33,696 bases of DNA from Bacillota bacterium (GTDB taxonomy: Bacteria > Bacillota > Limnochordia > Darwinibacteriales > DTU012): assembly GCA_012840925.1 (NCBI GenBank), contig DUVS01000017.1, positions 1-33,696 on the forward strand, given 5' to 3'. Position numbers and translations under genes: made by a program. The notes beneath the pieces are model-generated. The model worked only from the letters and a program-made list of their open reading frames with translations. It had not been told where the DNA came from and made no database searches. This document shows, one piece after another, positions 8,245-16,748 of this stretch; position 1 is the first letter of the stretch; the number at the start of each line of letters is the position of its first letter.

Positions 8245-8813
8245 CTGGATCGATTGCCACAGGGAAAAGCACTGTCGCCAGGATGCTCAAAGTACACGGG
8301 GCGGCCATTATTGACGCAGATCAGATAGCCAAAGATGTGATCGCTCCTGGCCAACCTGGCTGGTATGGAATCTTGGAAGCATTTCCGGAAGTTGTTACGC
8401 CAGAGCAGGCGATCGATCGGAAGAAGCTGGCAGACCTTGTCTTTGACGATCACCAAAAACGCAGCCGTTTGGAAGCAATAGTCCATCCTTTGGTTTTCGA
8501 GCAGATCAAAAAGGAGGCCAATATCCTTGCTGAAGCAGGGAAAGTTGTCTTTGCGGACATCCCTTTACTGTATGAAACCAATTGTCAAAACTGGATCGAT
8601 TTTGTCGTAGTGGTTTATGTGCCAGGGCCGCTGCAGCTGGAAAGACTGATGCAGCGGGATCGATTGACCAAAACAGAAGCATTAAAACGTATCAAAGCTC
8701 AATGGCCGATTGAGCTTAAACGGCAGCTTGCCGACTATGTCATCGATAACAGCGGGACTCTAGCAGAAACTCAGGTTCAAGTTGACAGGTTATGGCAGCG
8801 AATTATAGAATGA
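8232..8813 (+). CDS. coaE: Dephospho-CoA kinase
   Basis: Catalyses the last step of coenzyme A synthesis, phosphorylating the ribose 3'-OH of dephospho-CoA with ATP. The P-loop GLTGSIATGKS lies at the very N-terminus. DADQIAKDVIAPGQPG (near 26-40) and the VFADIPLLYE segment are family hallmarks, as is the QRDRLTK lid. I chose GTG 8232 because it gives the standard N-terminus MYGLTGS, with AAAGG (8216-8220) upstream. GTG 8220 and TTG 8202 are in-frame alternatives. The gene overlaps mutM by 13 bases and the next gene may overlap its stop, so the cluster is probably co-transcribed. The protein is 193 residues. Confidence 0.93.
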   Translation: MYGLTGSIATGKSTVARMLKVHGAAIIDADQIAKDVIAPGQPGWYGILEAFPEVVTPEQAIDRKKLADLVFDDHQKRSRLEAIVHPLVFEQIKKEANILAEAGKVVFADIPLLYETNCQNWIDFVVVVYVPGPLQLERLMQRDRLTKTEALKRIKAQWPIELKRQLADYVIDNSGTLAETQVQVDRLWQRIIE

Positions 8814-8824
8814 GGAAGAGAGTT

Positions 8825-9391
8825 ATGCCCGGAGGGCTTTATTTGAACCGGAAGCTACGTGTAATTGTCACCATTGTGATTTTGGTGGTTGGCATCTGTC
8901 TTGTTGCCTCTATAAAGCCGATCATGCAAAGGATCTACCCACTGTATTTCAGAGATGTGATTTTTGAACAGGCTCAGCAGTATGATCTGGACCCCTATCT
9001 GATTGCAGCTTTGATTCAGGCTGAAAGCAAGTGGAACATCGAGGCAGTTTCTTCCAAAGGGGCTACAGGATTAATGCAGCTCATGCCTGAAACAGCCGCT
9101 TGGATTAGTGAACAGAGCGGGATTCATTACCAAATTGATGACTTAAAAGATCCTGTATTGAACATAATGCTGGGGTGTTGGTACCTTAATTACCTGCGCA
9201 ATCATTTTCTCAGCTTAACAGCCGCCCTGGCGGCATACAACGGAGGCCAGGGTAATGTCCAAAAGTGGCTTGCAGAAAAGCAATGGGACGGTACTTATGC
9301 GGCAATTTCCGACATTCCCTTCCGGGAGACCCGTATCTATATGCAAAAGGTAGCTTATACATGGAGTATTTATCAAAAGGTCTATCAATAG
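8825..9391 (+). CDS. Membrane-anchored lytic transglycosylase (SLT family)
   Basis: Cleaves the MurNAc-GlcNAc bond of peptidoglycan on the outer face of the cytoplasmic membrane. A single hydrophobic segment (VIVTIVILVVGICLVASI) near the N-terminus acts as a signal anchor. The goose-lysozyme-like SLT domain follows: ALIQAESKWN holds the catalytic Glu, GATGLMQLMPETA is the second hallmark, and LAAYNGGQGNVQKWL the third. The start is uncertain: ATG 8825 has AGGA 8 bases before it, ATG 8810 overlaps the coaE stop (ATGA), and TTG 8843 has the strongest site (GGAGGG 8831-8836). All give the same mature domain. The position after coaE is common in Bacillota. Confidence 0.9.
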   Translation: MPGGLYLNRKLRVIVTIVILVVGICLVASIKPIMQRIYPLYFRDVIFEQAQQYDLDPYLIAALIQAESKWNIEAVSSKGATGLMQLMPETAAWISEQSGIHYQIDDLKDPVLNIMLGCWYLNYLRNHFLSLTAALAAYNGGQGNVQKWLAEKQWDGTYAAISDIPFRETRIYMQKVAYTWSIYQKVYQ

Positions 9392-9420
9392 CACAGAATG
9401 CCTGAGAGGAGAAGGGGCTC

Positions 9421-10455
9421 ATGAAGAGATTGCATACGATTCAGGAAGTAACCAGGTATCGGGTTGGAGAGGATCGCCGGCTGTATTCTGCCAATCATGA
9501 TGAGATACTGGCCGGTTTGACCACAGATGTTTATTTTGTCAAGACAAAACAGATTCTGGATAGTGAGGGTTACCAACAAACCGACGTGACAGCAGAGGTT
9601 TTCCCGAGGCGCGATGGGATTATTGCCGGAGTGGACGAGGCTTTAAGTCTTCTCAAGGATCTGGATGTGCAGGTTGAGGCCTTGCCTGAAGGCAAGGCAT
9701 TTCGAGCCAAAGATGTGGTGATGCGCATCCGGGGTCATTATACAGACTTTGGTATATACGAAACAGCGATTTTGGGCATTCTAGCCCACTCCAGTGGCTG
9801 GGCAACTGCAGCTCGTGAGGTGAAACAAGTAACCGGAGACAAACCCTTCTTCTGCTTTGGCGCCCGCCATGTGCACCCGGCTGTAGCTCCGGTAATGGAA
9901 CGGGCAGCCATCGTTGGCGGAGCCAGTGGAGCATCGTGTATTCTCGGCGCCAAGCTGGCTGGACTAGAACCTTCAGGTACAGTGCCTCACGCTTTGTTTC
10001 TGATCATTGGCGATACGGTGGCAGCAGCCAAGATGTACGATCAGATCATGCCTCCTGAATCACCGCGGACAATTTTGGTAGATACCTTCAAAGATGAGGT
10101 GGAGGAGAGCTTGCGCCTGGGTAAGGCTTTGGGAACGCGCTTAGAAGCGATTCGACTTGATACTCCCGGTGAAAGAGGAGGAGTCACAGCAGCGCTTGTG
10201 AGAGAGATGCGGGCCAAGTTGGATCTGGCAGGGTATCAGCATGTGAAGATCTTTGCATCAGGGGGCTTGGATCTGGAGAAAATCAAACTGCTGTCGCAAG
10301 CCGGTGTAGATGCCTTTGGAGTTGGTAGTTACATATCCAGCGCCACGCCTATTGATATGACCATGGATATTAAAGAGGTGAATGGCAAACCGGTGGCCAA
10401 GCGCGGGCGTCTGCCCGGTGTGACACTTAATGAGGCTTTGAAGCCGGTTTTGTAG
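9421..10455 (+). CDS. pncB: Nicotinate phosphoribosyltransferase
   Basis: Joins nicotinate to PRPP, forming nicotinate mononucleotide in NAD salvage. The 344-residue protein belongs to the short form of the family. Recognisable segments are LTTDVYFVKT near 39-48, the FGARHVHPA motif with its family-conserved histidines, DTFKDEVEE, and FASGGLDLEKI followed by DAFGVGSYI, which build the phosphate site of the barrel. ATG 9421 follows AGGAGAAGG at good distance. It lies 29 bases after the transglycosylase gene and is probably the last gene of the polA cluster, although no terminator is evident after it. Confidence 0.9.
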   Translation: MKRLHTIQEVTRYRVGEDRRLYSANHDEILAGLTTDVYFVKTKQILDSEGYQQTDVTAEVFPRRDGIIAGVDEALSLLKDLDVQVEALPEGKAFRAKDVVMRIRGHYTDFGIYETAILGILAHSSGWATAAREVKQVTGDKPFFCFGARHVHPAVAPVMERAAIVGGASGASCILGAKLAGLEPSGTVPHALFLIIGDTVAAAKMYDQIMPPESPRTILVDTFKDEVEESLRLGKALGTRLEAIRLDTPGERGGVTAALVREMRAKLDLAGYQHVKIFASGGLDLEKIKLLSQAGVDAFGVGSYISSATPIDMTMDIKEVNGKPVAKRGRLPGVTLNEALKPVL

Positions 10456-10529
10456 GTTTGGTCTGGTTTCAAGTAACGTACGCGCGGTAACGCATCCAAA
10501 CAGGATTGTGAAGATTGTGAGGGTTGGAG

Positions 10530-11192
10530 ATGTCTGAGCAAACAATCAAAGCGAGGGTGATTCAAGTTGTGCAGAATGATCCTTTTTTAAGCATTGAGGA
10601 GATTGCAGCTGAAGTGCGGACAACCCCTCGTTATGTACGGACAATCCTGTCTGAAGCCAACATATCATTGATGCAGCTGCGCAAGCAGTATGCCAAGCAT
10701 ATGGAACACCAGCTGTACCGCACGAGAAGGCAGGTCTTGGTTCAGGAGATCGATCCCCAAATCAGGCTGGTCAAAATCAAAGATGCAGCAATTGCAGAAC
10801 ACCTTGGCCAGGACCCTGATACAGATCTGCTTCGGATCAGCAAACTGCAGCATTTACATAACAATCCCTGTTTTTGTCAGTTGACTACATATCTTGAGAT
10901 TGAAGTTGGGGTTGAGGATTTCAGCGGGCCTTTGCGCCAGATTTTAGCGTCTGCTAAGGCAGTTGATCAGATCCAGCTGAAGCAGTCATGGGTTGAAGTT
11001 GTTGCCAATCAACCGAGTTTGAGTAAGCTGTTGCTCAACAGTGAAGACCAGCCGTTGTTAAAACTGTCGTATTTGCTCACTGATCATAATCTACCAATTG
11101 CGGTAGAAACACTATGGCTGCCAACGGAGGGGATCTTGCTGCGCAATCAAAGTGGTGCTATTGAGATAGCAGGTGAATCAAGTAATGGCTAA
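10530..11192 (+). CDS. HTH regulator with a UTRA-like ligand domain
   Basis: A 220-residue protein. Residues about 15-50 ([24 protein letters not shown]) predict a helix-turn-helix; it is shorter than, and unlike, the standard GntR winged helix. The C-terminal part (about 65-215) resembles UTRA, the chorismate-lyase-fold effector domain of HutC-type GntR regulators: L/I-RISKLQ, a middle [16 protein letters not shown] segment, then [27 protein letters not shown] domains bind small ligands and release the regulator from DNA. ATG 10530 follows GAGGG by 6 bases. It overlaps the following ABC ATPase gene by 8 bases, so it may control that gene. The 74-base gap before it contains GTAACG twice but no clear promoter. 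The assignment rests on fold-level resemblance. Confidence 0.6.
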   Translation: MSEQTIKARVIQVVQNDPFLSIEEIAAEVRTTPRYVRTILSEANISLMQLRKQYAKHMEHQLYRTRRQVLVQEIDPQIRLVKIKDAAIAEHLGQDPDTDLLRISKLQHLHNNPCFCQLTTYLEIEVGVEDFSGPLRQILASAKAVDQIQLKQSWVEVVANQPSLSKLLLNSEDQPLLKLSYLLTDHNLPIAVETLWLPTEGILLRNQSGAIEIAGESSNG

Positions 11193-12174
11193 GGCCCAGC
11201 CTCTGTTACAAGTGGAAAACTTGGTGAAGCATTTCCCCATAACCAAAGGAATGCTCGTTAGCAAACAGGTGGGTGCGGTTAGAGCGGTAGATGGGATCAG
11301 CTTTGCAATCAGCCCCGGGGAGACTCTGGCGCTGGTTGGTGAGTCTGGTTGTGGAAAATCAACCACCGGTAAACTAGTGCTCAGATTGATTGAAGCCACT
11401 TCCGGATCTATTATCTTTGCCGGTAGAGACATTCGTGTTCTCAATCGCCACGAGTTACGGGAACTGCGCAGAGAAATGCAGATTATCTTCCAGGATCCAT
11501 ACGGATCCCTTAATCCCCGGATGACTGTAGGCAGTATCATTGCCGAACCGCTGCTTATTCACAAAACAGCAGCCGGTAAGAACCTTGACCAAATGGTCAG
11601 CAGGCTATTGGAACAGGTGGGATTAGATCCAAGATATGCGAAAAGGTACCCTCAGGAATTTTCCGGGGGCCAAAGGCAGCGGGTAGGTATCGCTAGAGCT
11701 TTAGCCCTTAATCCAAAACTGATTGTCTGTGATGAACCCGTTTCTGCACTTGATGTTTCCATTCAGGCACAAGTAGTCAATCTACTCCAAGATCTGCAGG
11801 CTGAATTCGGCTTGGCCTACTTGTTCATCTCCCACGATCTTAGCTTGGTCAGGCTTATTGCTCATCGTGTTGCCGTAATGTATTTGGGTAAAGTTGTGGA
11901 ACTGGCTGGTCAGGAACAGCTTTACACAAAGCCTCTGCACCCATATACCCAGGCCCTTCTGTCCGCCATACCTGTGCCTGATCCAAAGATTGAAATGAAA
12001 CCGATCTTGCTCCGGGGAGACGTCCCCAGCCCACTGAATCCGCCATCAGGATGTCGGTTTCATACCCGGTGCCCGTATGTTATGGACATCTGCCGCACTG
12101 TTGAGCCAGATTTCACCACGGTGGCAAACGGGCATGTTGTGGCATGCCATTTGGTTGGGCAGCCAGGTGTTTGA
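11185..12174 (+). CDS. Oligopeptide/dipeptide ABC transporter ATP-binding protein, OppF/DppF type
   Basis: A 329-residue ATPase that powers peptide or nickel uptake when paired with OppD and two permeases. Walker A is GESGCGKST, the Q-loop [15 protein letters not shown] is typical of OppF, the signature is FSGGQRQR, Walker B is LIVCDEP, and the C-terminal Opp extension [18 protein letters not shown] is present. ATG 11185 has AGGTGA (11171-11176) 8 bases upstream and overlaps the upstream regulator gene. Normally OppF ends an oppABCDF operon; here no binding protein, permease or OppD is adjacent. It must work with subunits encoded elsewhere or be the remnant of a dispersed system. Confidence 0.88.
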   Translation: MAKAQPLLQVENLVKHFPITKGMLVSKQVGAVRAVDGISFAISPGETLALVGESGCGKSTTGKLVLRLIEATSGSIIFAGRDIRVLNRHELRELRREMQIIFQDPYGSLNPRMTVGSIIAEPLLIHKTAAGKNLDQMVSRLLEQVGLDPRYAKRYPQEFSGGQRQRVGIARALALNPKLIVCDEPVSALDVSIQAQVVNLLQDLQAEFGLAYLFISHDLSLVRLIAHRVAVMYLGKVVELAGQEQLYTKPLHPYTQALLSAIPVPDPKIEMKPILLRGDVPSPLNPPSGCRFHTRCPYVMDICRTVEPDFTTVANGHVVACHLVGQPGV

Positions 12175-12234
12175 CTGGGGTGGGAATACCCTGAGGATGG
12201 TGAGGACAAGATTAGATTTGAGGTAAACTAGCAT

Positions 12235-12269
12235 CAGCAATCTGGACCGAGGTGCTGGTTTCTTTTTTT
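12235..12269 (+). terminator. Probable terminator after the OppF-type gene
   Basis: CAGCA (12235-12239) pairs with TGCTG (12253-12257), with flanking G-U pairs and a 13-base loop, and is followed by GTTTCTTTTTTT. The short stem keeps confidence moderate. The rest of the 12175-12354 gap holds two small AT-rich hairpins (TTTTG/CAAAA near 12294-12307 and CCTAA/TTAGG at 12308-12325) but no riboswitch I recognise. Confidence 0.5.
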
Positions 12270-12354
12270 GTCAGCGAAAGAGATGAAAGGAATTTTGCAA
12301 GCAAAAGCCTAAAGTAAAACATTAGGGAAATATACAGGAGGGGGTTGCCAGCCG

Positions 12355-13395
12355 ATGGGAAAGACGATGGATGCATTGGTGAAAAAACATCGAAAACCCG
12401 GTTTGTGGTTGGAAAAGGTACCAATACCGGAAATAGGCAGTAATGATGTGCTGATCAAAGTAATCAAGACATCAATCTGCGGTACTGATGTTCATATTTA
12501 CGATTGGGATCAGTGGGCTCAAGATACTATTCCAGTGCCCATGGTGATCGGCCATGAATTTGTAGGCCGGATTGTTGCCATGGGTGAAAATGTCCGTGAT
12601 TTTGAAATAGGAGATATTGTATCCGCGGAAGGCCATGTAGTCTGCGGCCGGTGTAGAAATTGTCTAGCCGGGCGGCGGCATTTATGCAACAGAACTGTTG
12701 GTGTTGGAGTCAACCGCCCTGGTGTTTTTGCGGAATACGTAGCCATTCCCGTGTCCAATGTCTGGTTGTGCAATCCTAAAATTGATTTGGAAGTGCTGAG
12801 CTGTTTTGACCCATTTGGTAATGCTGTCCATACTGCGCTTGCTTTTGATGTTTTAGGCGAGGATGTTTTGATTACCGGCGCAGGGCCAATAGGCATCATG
12901 GCTACCGCCGTGGCAAGACACGCCGGTGCTCGCTATATAGTGGTAACAGATCTGATTCCATACCGCCTTGAACTTGCCAAGAAAATGGGAGCCACTCTCA
13001 CAGTTGATGTCCGCAGTGAACACTTAGCTGATGTGATGCCCAGGCTTGGCATGAAAGAAGGCTTTGATGTTGGCTTGGAAATGTCCGGTGCCAGGGAAGC
13101 TTTCCGAAGTATGCTTGATCTGATGTGTCATGGCGGTAAGATTGCCCTGCTGGGAATCATGAAGTCCGACACGCAGATTGATTGGAACAAGGTCGTGTTT
13201 AACGGAATCACTATCAAAGGAATTTATGGTCGGGAAATGTATGAGACTTGGTACAAGATGACAGCAATGATTGAAAGTGGCCTGGATATCTCACCTGTGA
13301 TCACCCATAGATTTCATTACACAGACTATGAACAAGGTTTCGCAGTAATGAAAAGCGGTATGTCCGGCAAAGTGATACTAAATTGGGAGGAATAG
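12355..13395 (+). CDS. tdh: L-threonine 3-dehydrogenase
   Basis: Oxidises L-threonine with NAD+ to 2-amino-3-ketobutyrate. It is a 346-residue zinc-dependent medium-chain dehydrogenase. The catalytic zinc ligands are in [10 protein letters not shown] (Cys) and GHEFVG (His-Glu). The structural zinc loop has four cysteines, [15 protein letters not shown]. The Rossmann fingerprint is [11 protein letters not shown] near residue 173. The segment EMSGAREAF, and [14 protein letters not shown] near 282-295, are typical of Tdh rather than of sorbitol dehydrogenases. ATG 12355 follows AGGAGGGGG by about 10 bases. kbl begins 2 bases after the stop, so both steps of the threonine-to-glycine route are made together. 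Confidence 0.94.
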   Translation: MGKTMDALVKKHRKPGLWLEKVPIPEIGSNDVLIKVIKTSICGTDVHIYDWDQWAQDTIPVPMVIGHEFVGRIVAMGENVRDFEIGDIVSAEGHVVCGRCRNCLAGRRHLCNRTVGVGVNRPGVFAEYVAIPVSNVWLCNPKIDLEVLSCFDPFGNAVHTALAFDVLGEDVLITGAGPIGIMATAVARHAGARYIVVTDLIPYRLELAKKMGATLTVDVRSEHLADVMPRLGMKEGFDVGLEMSGAREAFRSMLDLMCHGGKIALLGIMKSDTQIDWNKVVFNGITIKGIYGREMYETWYKMTAMIESGLDISPVITHRFHYTDYEQGFAVMKSGMSGKVILNWEE

Positions 13396-13397
13396 CA

Positions 13398-14603
13398 ATG
13401 AAGAGTGCGTATCAACACTTCAGGGAACAGGCGGCGGAAATCAAAGCCAGTGGTTTATGGAAAGATGAGCGCATCATTACCACACCGCAAGATGCCTACA
13501 TTGATACAACCAGCCACCGTCAGGTATTAAATATGTGCGCCAACAACTATTTGGGCTTGGCCAATCACCCGAAAGTGATTGAGGCTGCCAAGCAAAGCTA
13601 TGATCAGTATGGTTATGGTTTATCATCGGTGCGCTTTATATGCGGGACTCAGACTGTCCACAAGGAACTGGAAGCGAAAATATCCAGTTTTCTGGAAACT
13701 GAGGACACAATCCTCTACTCATCTTGCTTTGATGCCAATACCGGCTTGTTTGAAACGCTGCTGGGCCCAGAAGATGCAGTTATCAGTGACCAGCTTAATC
13801 ATGCCAGTATTATCGACGGAGTACGCTTATGTAAGGCACAGCGTTTTGTATATCGGAACAACGATATGGACGATCTGGAAACCAAACTGAAGGAAGCCAG
13901 CTCGTGCAGGATTAGGATGATCGCAACCGATGGGGTCTTTTCGATGGATGGAATCATTGCCAATCTGGCTGCAATTTGCGACCTGGCGGAGAAATATGAT
14001 GCGCTGGTGATGGTTGACGACAGCCATGCTACCGGTTTTATGGGAAAACATGGCAAAGGTACTCATGAACACTGCGGTGTGATCGATAGGGTCGACATTC
14101 TAACCGGCACCCTAGGTAAAGCGCTGGGTGGAGCCAGCGGCGGGTATACCTGCGGCAGAAAAGAGGTCATTGATCTATTGAGGCAAAGATCCCGCCCATA
14201 CCTGTTTTCCAATACCCTGGCCCCTGCTATTGCCGCATCGGCTTGTGTGGTATTCGACCTATTGGCTGAAAGTACAACGTATCGCGATCTGCTTCATGCC
14301 AATACTAGTTATTTCCGGAATGCGCTGATGGAAGCTGGCTTTGACATTATCGCAGGTGAGCATCCGATTGTGCCAATCATGCTGTATGACGCTGTCGCTG
14401 CTCAGGAAATGGCCAGGAGGGTACTAGACCTGGGGGTGTATGTTACCGGGTTTTTCTATCCGGTAGTCCCGAAAGGACTGGCTCGAATCAGGACTCAAGT
14501 TTCAGCGGCGCATACCAAGGCTGATTTAACATTTGCTGTCAACGCTTTTGTGAAAGTGCGGGAACAAATGATTGACGAAGGTTTATGGCCAGCCGTAAAA
14601 TAG
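13398..14603 (+). CDS. kbl: Glycine C-acetyltransferase (2-amino-3-ketobutyrate CoA ligase)
   Basis: A PLP enzyme that cleaves 2-amino-3-ketobutyrate with CoA to glycine and acetyl-CoA, following Tdh. The 401-residue protein is of normal length. [13 protein letters not shown] (N-terminal substrate loop), [24 protein letters not shown], the cofactor-binding Asp and His in [13 protein letters not shown], and [13 protein letters not shown] with the PLP lysine are all present. ATG 13398 follows TGGGAGG at the end of tdh. The short gap and shared pathway indicate a tdh-kbl operon. No terminator is obvious immediately after it. Confidence 0.95.
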   Translation: MKSAYQHFREQAAEIKASGLWKDERIITTPQDAYIDTTSHRQVLNMCANNYLGLANHPKVIEAAKQSYDQYGYGLSSVRFICGTQTVHKELEAKISSFLETEDTILYSSCFDANTGLFETLLGPEDAVISDQLNHASIIDGVRLCKAQRFVYRNNDMDDLETKLKEASSCRIRMIATDGVFSMDGIIANLAAICDLAEKYDALVMVDDSHATGFMGKHGKGTHEHCGVIDRVDILTGTLGKALGGASGGYTCGRKEVIDLLRQRSRPYLFSNTLAPAIAASACVVFDLLAESTTYRDLLHANTSYFRNALMEAGFDIIAGEHPIVPIMLYDAVAAQEMARRVLDLGVYVTGFFYPVVPKGLARIRTQVSAAHTKADLTFAVNAFVKVREQMIDEGLWPAVK

Positions 14604-14658
14604 TAATAACAGCTTATTGCTTTATTTCCTCCCTAACATATCTTGTATTGTGAGAAGT

Positions 14659-14674
14659 TAAAGCCAAGGCTTTA
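14659..14674. repeat. Perfect 16-bp palindrome upstream of a small ORF
   Basis: TAAAGCC (14659-14665), AA, GGCTTTA (14668-14674). It abuts a run of seven G (14675-14681) that would serve as the ribosome site of the ORF at 14689, so it could be an operator or an RNA hairpin covering that site. Confidence 0.5.
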
Positions 14675-14688
14675 GGGGGGGAAATCGG

Positions 14689-14895
14689 ATGTTACAGGAG
14701 TGGCTTAAGACAGTTCATACCAGTCCTGGATTAGGTTCAAAGTCATTGGATTATAAATTCGATCGGATTTTTCCGAACCGGATAAAGGTGGATTATACAG
14801 CATATTCAACTGTAAAACAATCAGCGGCGCATCGATGGGCGAGTACTTGGGGTATGAGATGGGGTATAACGACAGACAAACGGAAGTATAAGTAA
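14689..14895 (+). CDS. Small basic protein of unknown function
   Basis: A possible 68-residue protein, starting MLQEWLKTVHTSPGLGSKSL and ending TTDKRKYK. It is rich in Lys, Arg, Trp and Tyr, with no predicted membrane segment, no cysteine and no motif I recognise. Support: ATG 14689 lies 7 bases after GGGGGGG (14675-14681), and the stop is followed at once by a strong terminator, so the region is a discrete transcription unit. Against: the ribosome site is pure G, and the unit (palindrome, short ORF, terminator, about 280 bases) could instead be a structured RNA. It lies between kbl and the pilus locus. Confidence 0.5.
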   Translation: MLQEWLKTVHTSPGLGSKSLDYKFDRIFPNRIKVDYTAYSTVKQSAAHRWASTWGMRWGITTDKRKYK

Positions 14896-14899
14896 TCCG

Positions 14900-14935
14900 A
14901 AGGCTGGGCCTTAGAAGTCAGGCCTGGCCTTTTTT
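14900..14935 (+). terminator. Intrinsic terminator of the small ORF
   Basis: AAGGCTGGGCCT (14900-14911) pairs with AGGCCTGGCCTT (14920-14931) over 12 positions, including two G-U pairs. The loop is 8 bases and a T run follows. It isolates the pilus locus from upstream transcription. Confidence 0.85.
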
Positions 14936-14952
14936 ATGTCCTTAAAACTGAT

Positions 14953-14989
14953 AAGATTACGGATATTTCTAATACAGAAGGATAATCTT
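14953..14989. promoter_or_regulatory. Inverted repeat in the leader of the pilus locus
   Basis: AAGATTA (14953-14959) and TAATCTT (14983-14989) form an inverted repeat with a 23-base centre, about 60 bases before pilB. The region is AT-rich and should hold the promoter of the pilus operon, but I cannot assign clear -35/-10 boxes. An operator or attenuator is possible. Confidence 0.3.
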
Positions 14990-15047
14990 GGTTATTAATA
15001 GAAACTTTATTAAATGAAGTTGTCTCGAATGCGGGGGGGGAGCAGAG

Positions 15048-16748
15048 CTGACATTCAGGAAGCGGTTAGGTGACATTCTCATTGAGGCCGGGTTTTTGAA
15101 TCAACAGCAGATTCAACGGGCTCTAGAGTATCAACAAAGGTCAGAAGCAAAACTGGGGGATATTCTAGTGCGGCTGGGAATGATCACACCGGAGGCTATG
15201 GCAGATGCTTTGAGCATCCATCTTGGCTATCCCAGGGTTGATATGACACGTCAGCATGTTGATCCAGGTGTGATTAATCTGGTTCCGGACCAGTTTCTTC
15301 ACGAGCATAATGTTTTTCCGCTCGGTGTTGAGAATCGTGTCTTGACAGTAGCCATGACTGATCCCCTCGATATATTCCTGATTGATGAGTTGCAAAGGAT
15401 AACCGGCATGTCAATCTCGCCTGCGATCGCTACAGCAGAAGAAATCAAAACCGCCCTCAGCCGCAGCCGGGATATTGCATCAACAGCAAGAAAAGTGTTT
15501 GATCGGTACGCCGAAGATGACAGTGAAGAGGATGGCTTTGAGCAAGAAGACCAATACCTTGGTGATGCGCCGGGAGTACAGCTGGCAAACATGATCGTGG
15601 AGCAGGCCGTTTGTGAACATGCCAGCGATATTCACCTGGAGCCGACAGAAGAGGATATGGATGTCCGGTTCAGGATTGACGGAATCTTGCGAAAGGTAAT
15701 GACTGTACCGGGGAGACTGCGTAACGATGTTCAATCAAGGATCAAAGTGATGGCAAATCTTGACATTACTGAACGCCGGCGTCCGCAAGACGGCCGGATT
15801 CAGTTCAGGATTGGCGATTGGGAAGTGGACATGCGTGTTTCTACTCTACCTACAATTCATGGAGAGAAAATTGTAGCCCGAATCCTAAACAAGGCTCACG
15901 GTTTGCTAAGCATTGACCAGTTGGGGTTTAATACAGAAACAACTAAGAAATTGCGGCGGATTCTGAAACTGAACCAAGGGCTGATTTTGGTGACCGGCCC
16001 GACGGGCAGCGGCAAGACGACTACTCTGTACAGCTTTTTATCCCATTTGAACACTGTTGAGAAAAACATTATCACCATTGAAGATCCTGTTGAATACCAG
16101 CTACCAGGGATCAATCAGGTGCAGATTAATCCGAAGGTCAACCTAACATTTGCTACGGGATTGAGGACAGTCCTGCGCCAGGATCCCGATATTATCATGG
16201 TTGGAGAAATCAGGGACAAGGAGACAGCCGAGATTGCTATTCGATCAGCTTTGACTGGACACCTGGTTCTAAGCACGCTCCATACCAATAATACAATCGC
16301 CACCATTGCCCGGCTGGTGGATATGGGGATTGATCCATACCTGATCAGCAGCACGGTAGCCGCTGTTATCTCCCAACGCTTGGTCCGGAAAATCTGTCCT
16401 GATTGCAAACAGGAGGTTCCCTTCACGGATCCGTTGGTGATTCAGTTTGTCAAAGCGCTGCATATGCCTGTACCAGAAAAGGTATATAAAAGTTCAGGTT
16501 GCATGCTGTGCAATCAGTCAGGATTCCGTGGCCGGGTAGCCATCGAGGAAGTTTTGATTCTGAATAAAGCAATGCGTCAGGCAATTGACGATAGAGCCGG
16601 GGAAGAACAGCTCCGGCAACTAGCGGTTGAGTCAGGTATGATTACACTGCAAGAGAATGCTGTAGCCAAATTGACCACAGGCGTTACAACCAGTGATGAG
16701 ATTATTCGCACCGTTTACAGCATTGATGAACAGGAGGCATTGGAGTGA
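15048..16748 (+). CDS. pilB: Type IV pilus extension ATPase PilB (probable CTG start)
   Basis: A cytoplasmic hexameric ATPase that drives pilin assembly through PilC. The reading frame has no ATG, GTG or TTG before TTG 15096. Yet the codons from CTG 15048 encode LTFRKRLGDILIEAGFLN, which matches the usual MshE/GspE N-domain opening and pairs with the second copy KLGDILVRLGMIT. So I place the start at CTG 15048, 5 bases after GGGGAG at the end of a run of eight G (15033-15040). Downstream are the N-domain (about 1-135), Walker A GPTGSGKTTT (317-326), the Asp box ITIEDPVEY, Walker B and HLVLSTLHTN. The metal-binding cysteines are CPDC and CMLC, typical of PilB/GspE. About 566 residues. Its stop overlaps the pilT start. 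Confidence 0.88.
   Translation: MTFRKRLGDILIEAGFLNQQQIQRALEYQQRSEAKLGDILVRLGMITPEAMADALSIHLGYPRVDMTRQHVDPGVINLVPDQFLHEHNVFPLGVENRVLTVAMTDPLDIFLIDELQRITGMSISPAIATAEEIKTALSRSRDIASTARKVFDRYAEDDSEEDGFEQEDQYLGDAPGVQLANMIVEQAVCEHASDIHLEPTEEDMDVRFRIDGILRKVMTVPGRLRNDVQSRIKVMANLDITERRRPQDGRIQFRIGDWEVDMRVSTLPTIHGEKIVARILNKAHGLLSIDQLGFNTETTKKLRRILKLNQGLILVTGPTGSGKTTTLYSFLSHLNTVEKNIITIEDPVEYQLPGINQVQINPKVNLTFATGLRTVLRQDPDIIMVGEIRDKETAEIAIRSALTGHLVLSTLHTNNTIATIARLVDMGIDPYLISSTVAAVISQRLVRKICPDCKQEVPFTDPLVIQFVKALHMPVPEKVYKSSGCMLCNQSGFRGRVAIEEVLILNKAMRQAIDDRAGEEQLRQLAVESGMITLQENAVAKLTTGVTTSDEIIRTVYSIDEQEALE

Noticed and set aside
12175-12354. Possible riboswitch (for example glycine) before tdh-kbl
   Set aside because: The region has a terminator and two tiny AT-rich hairpins but lacks the conserved core of the glycine riboswitch or any other class I know.
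15029-15031. ATG 15029 as the pilB start
   Set aside because: With the sequence as given it is out of frame with pilB; kept only as the possible effect of losing one G.
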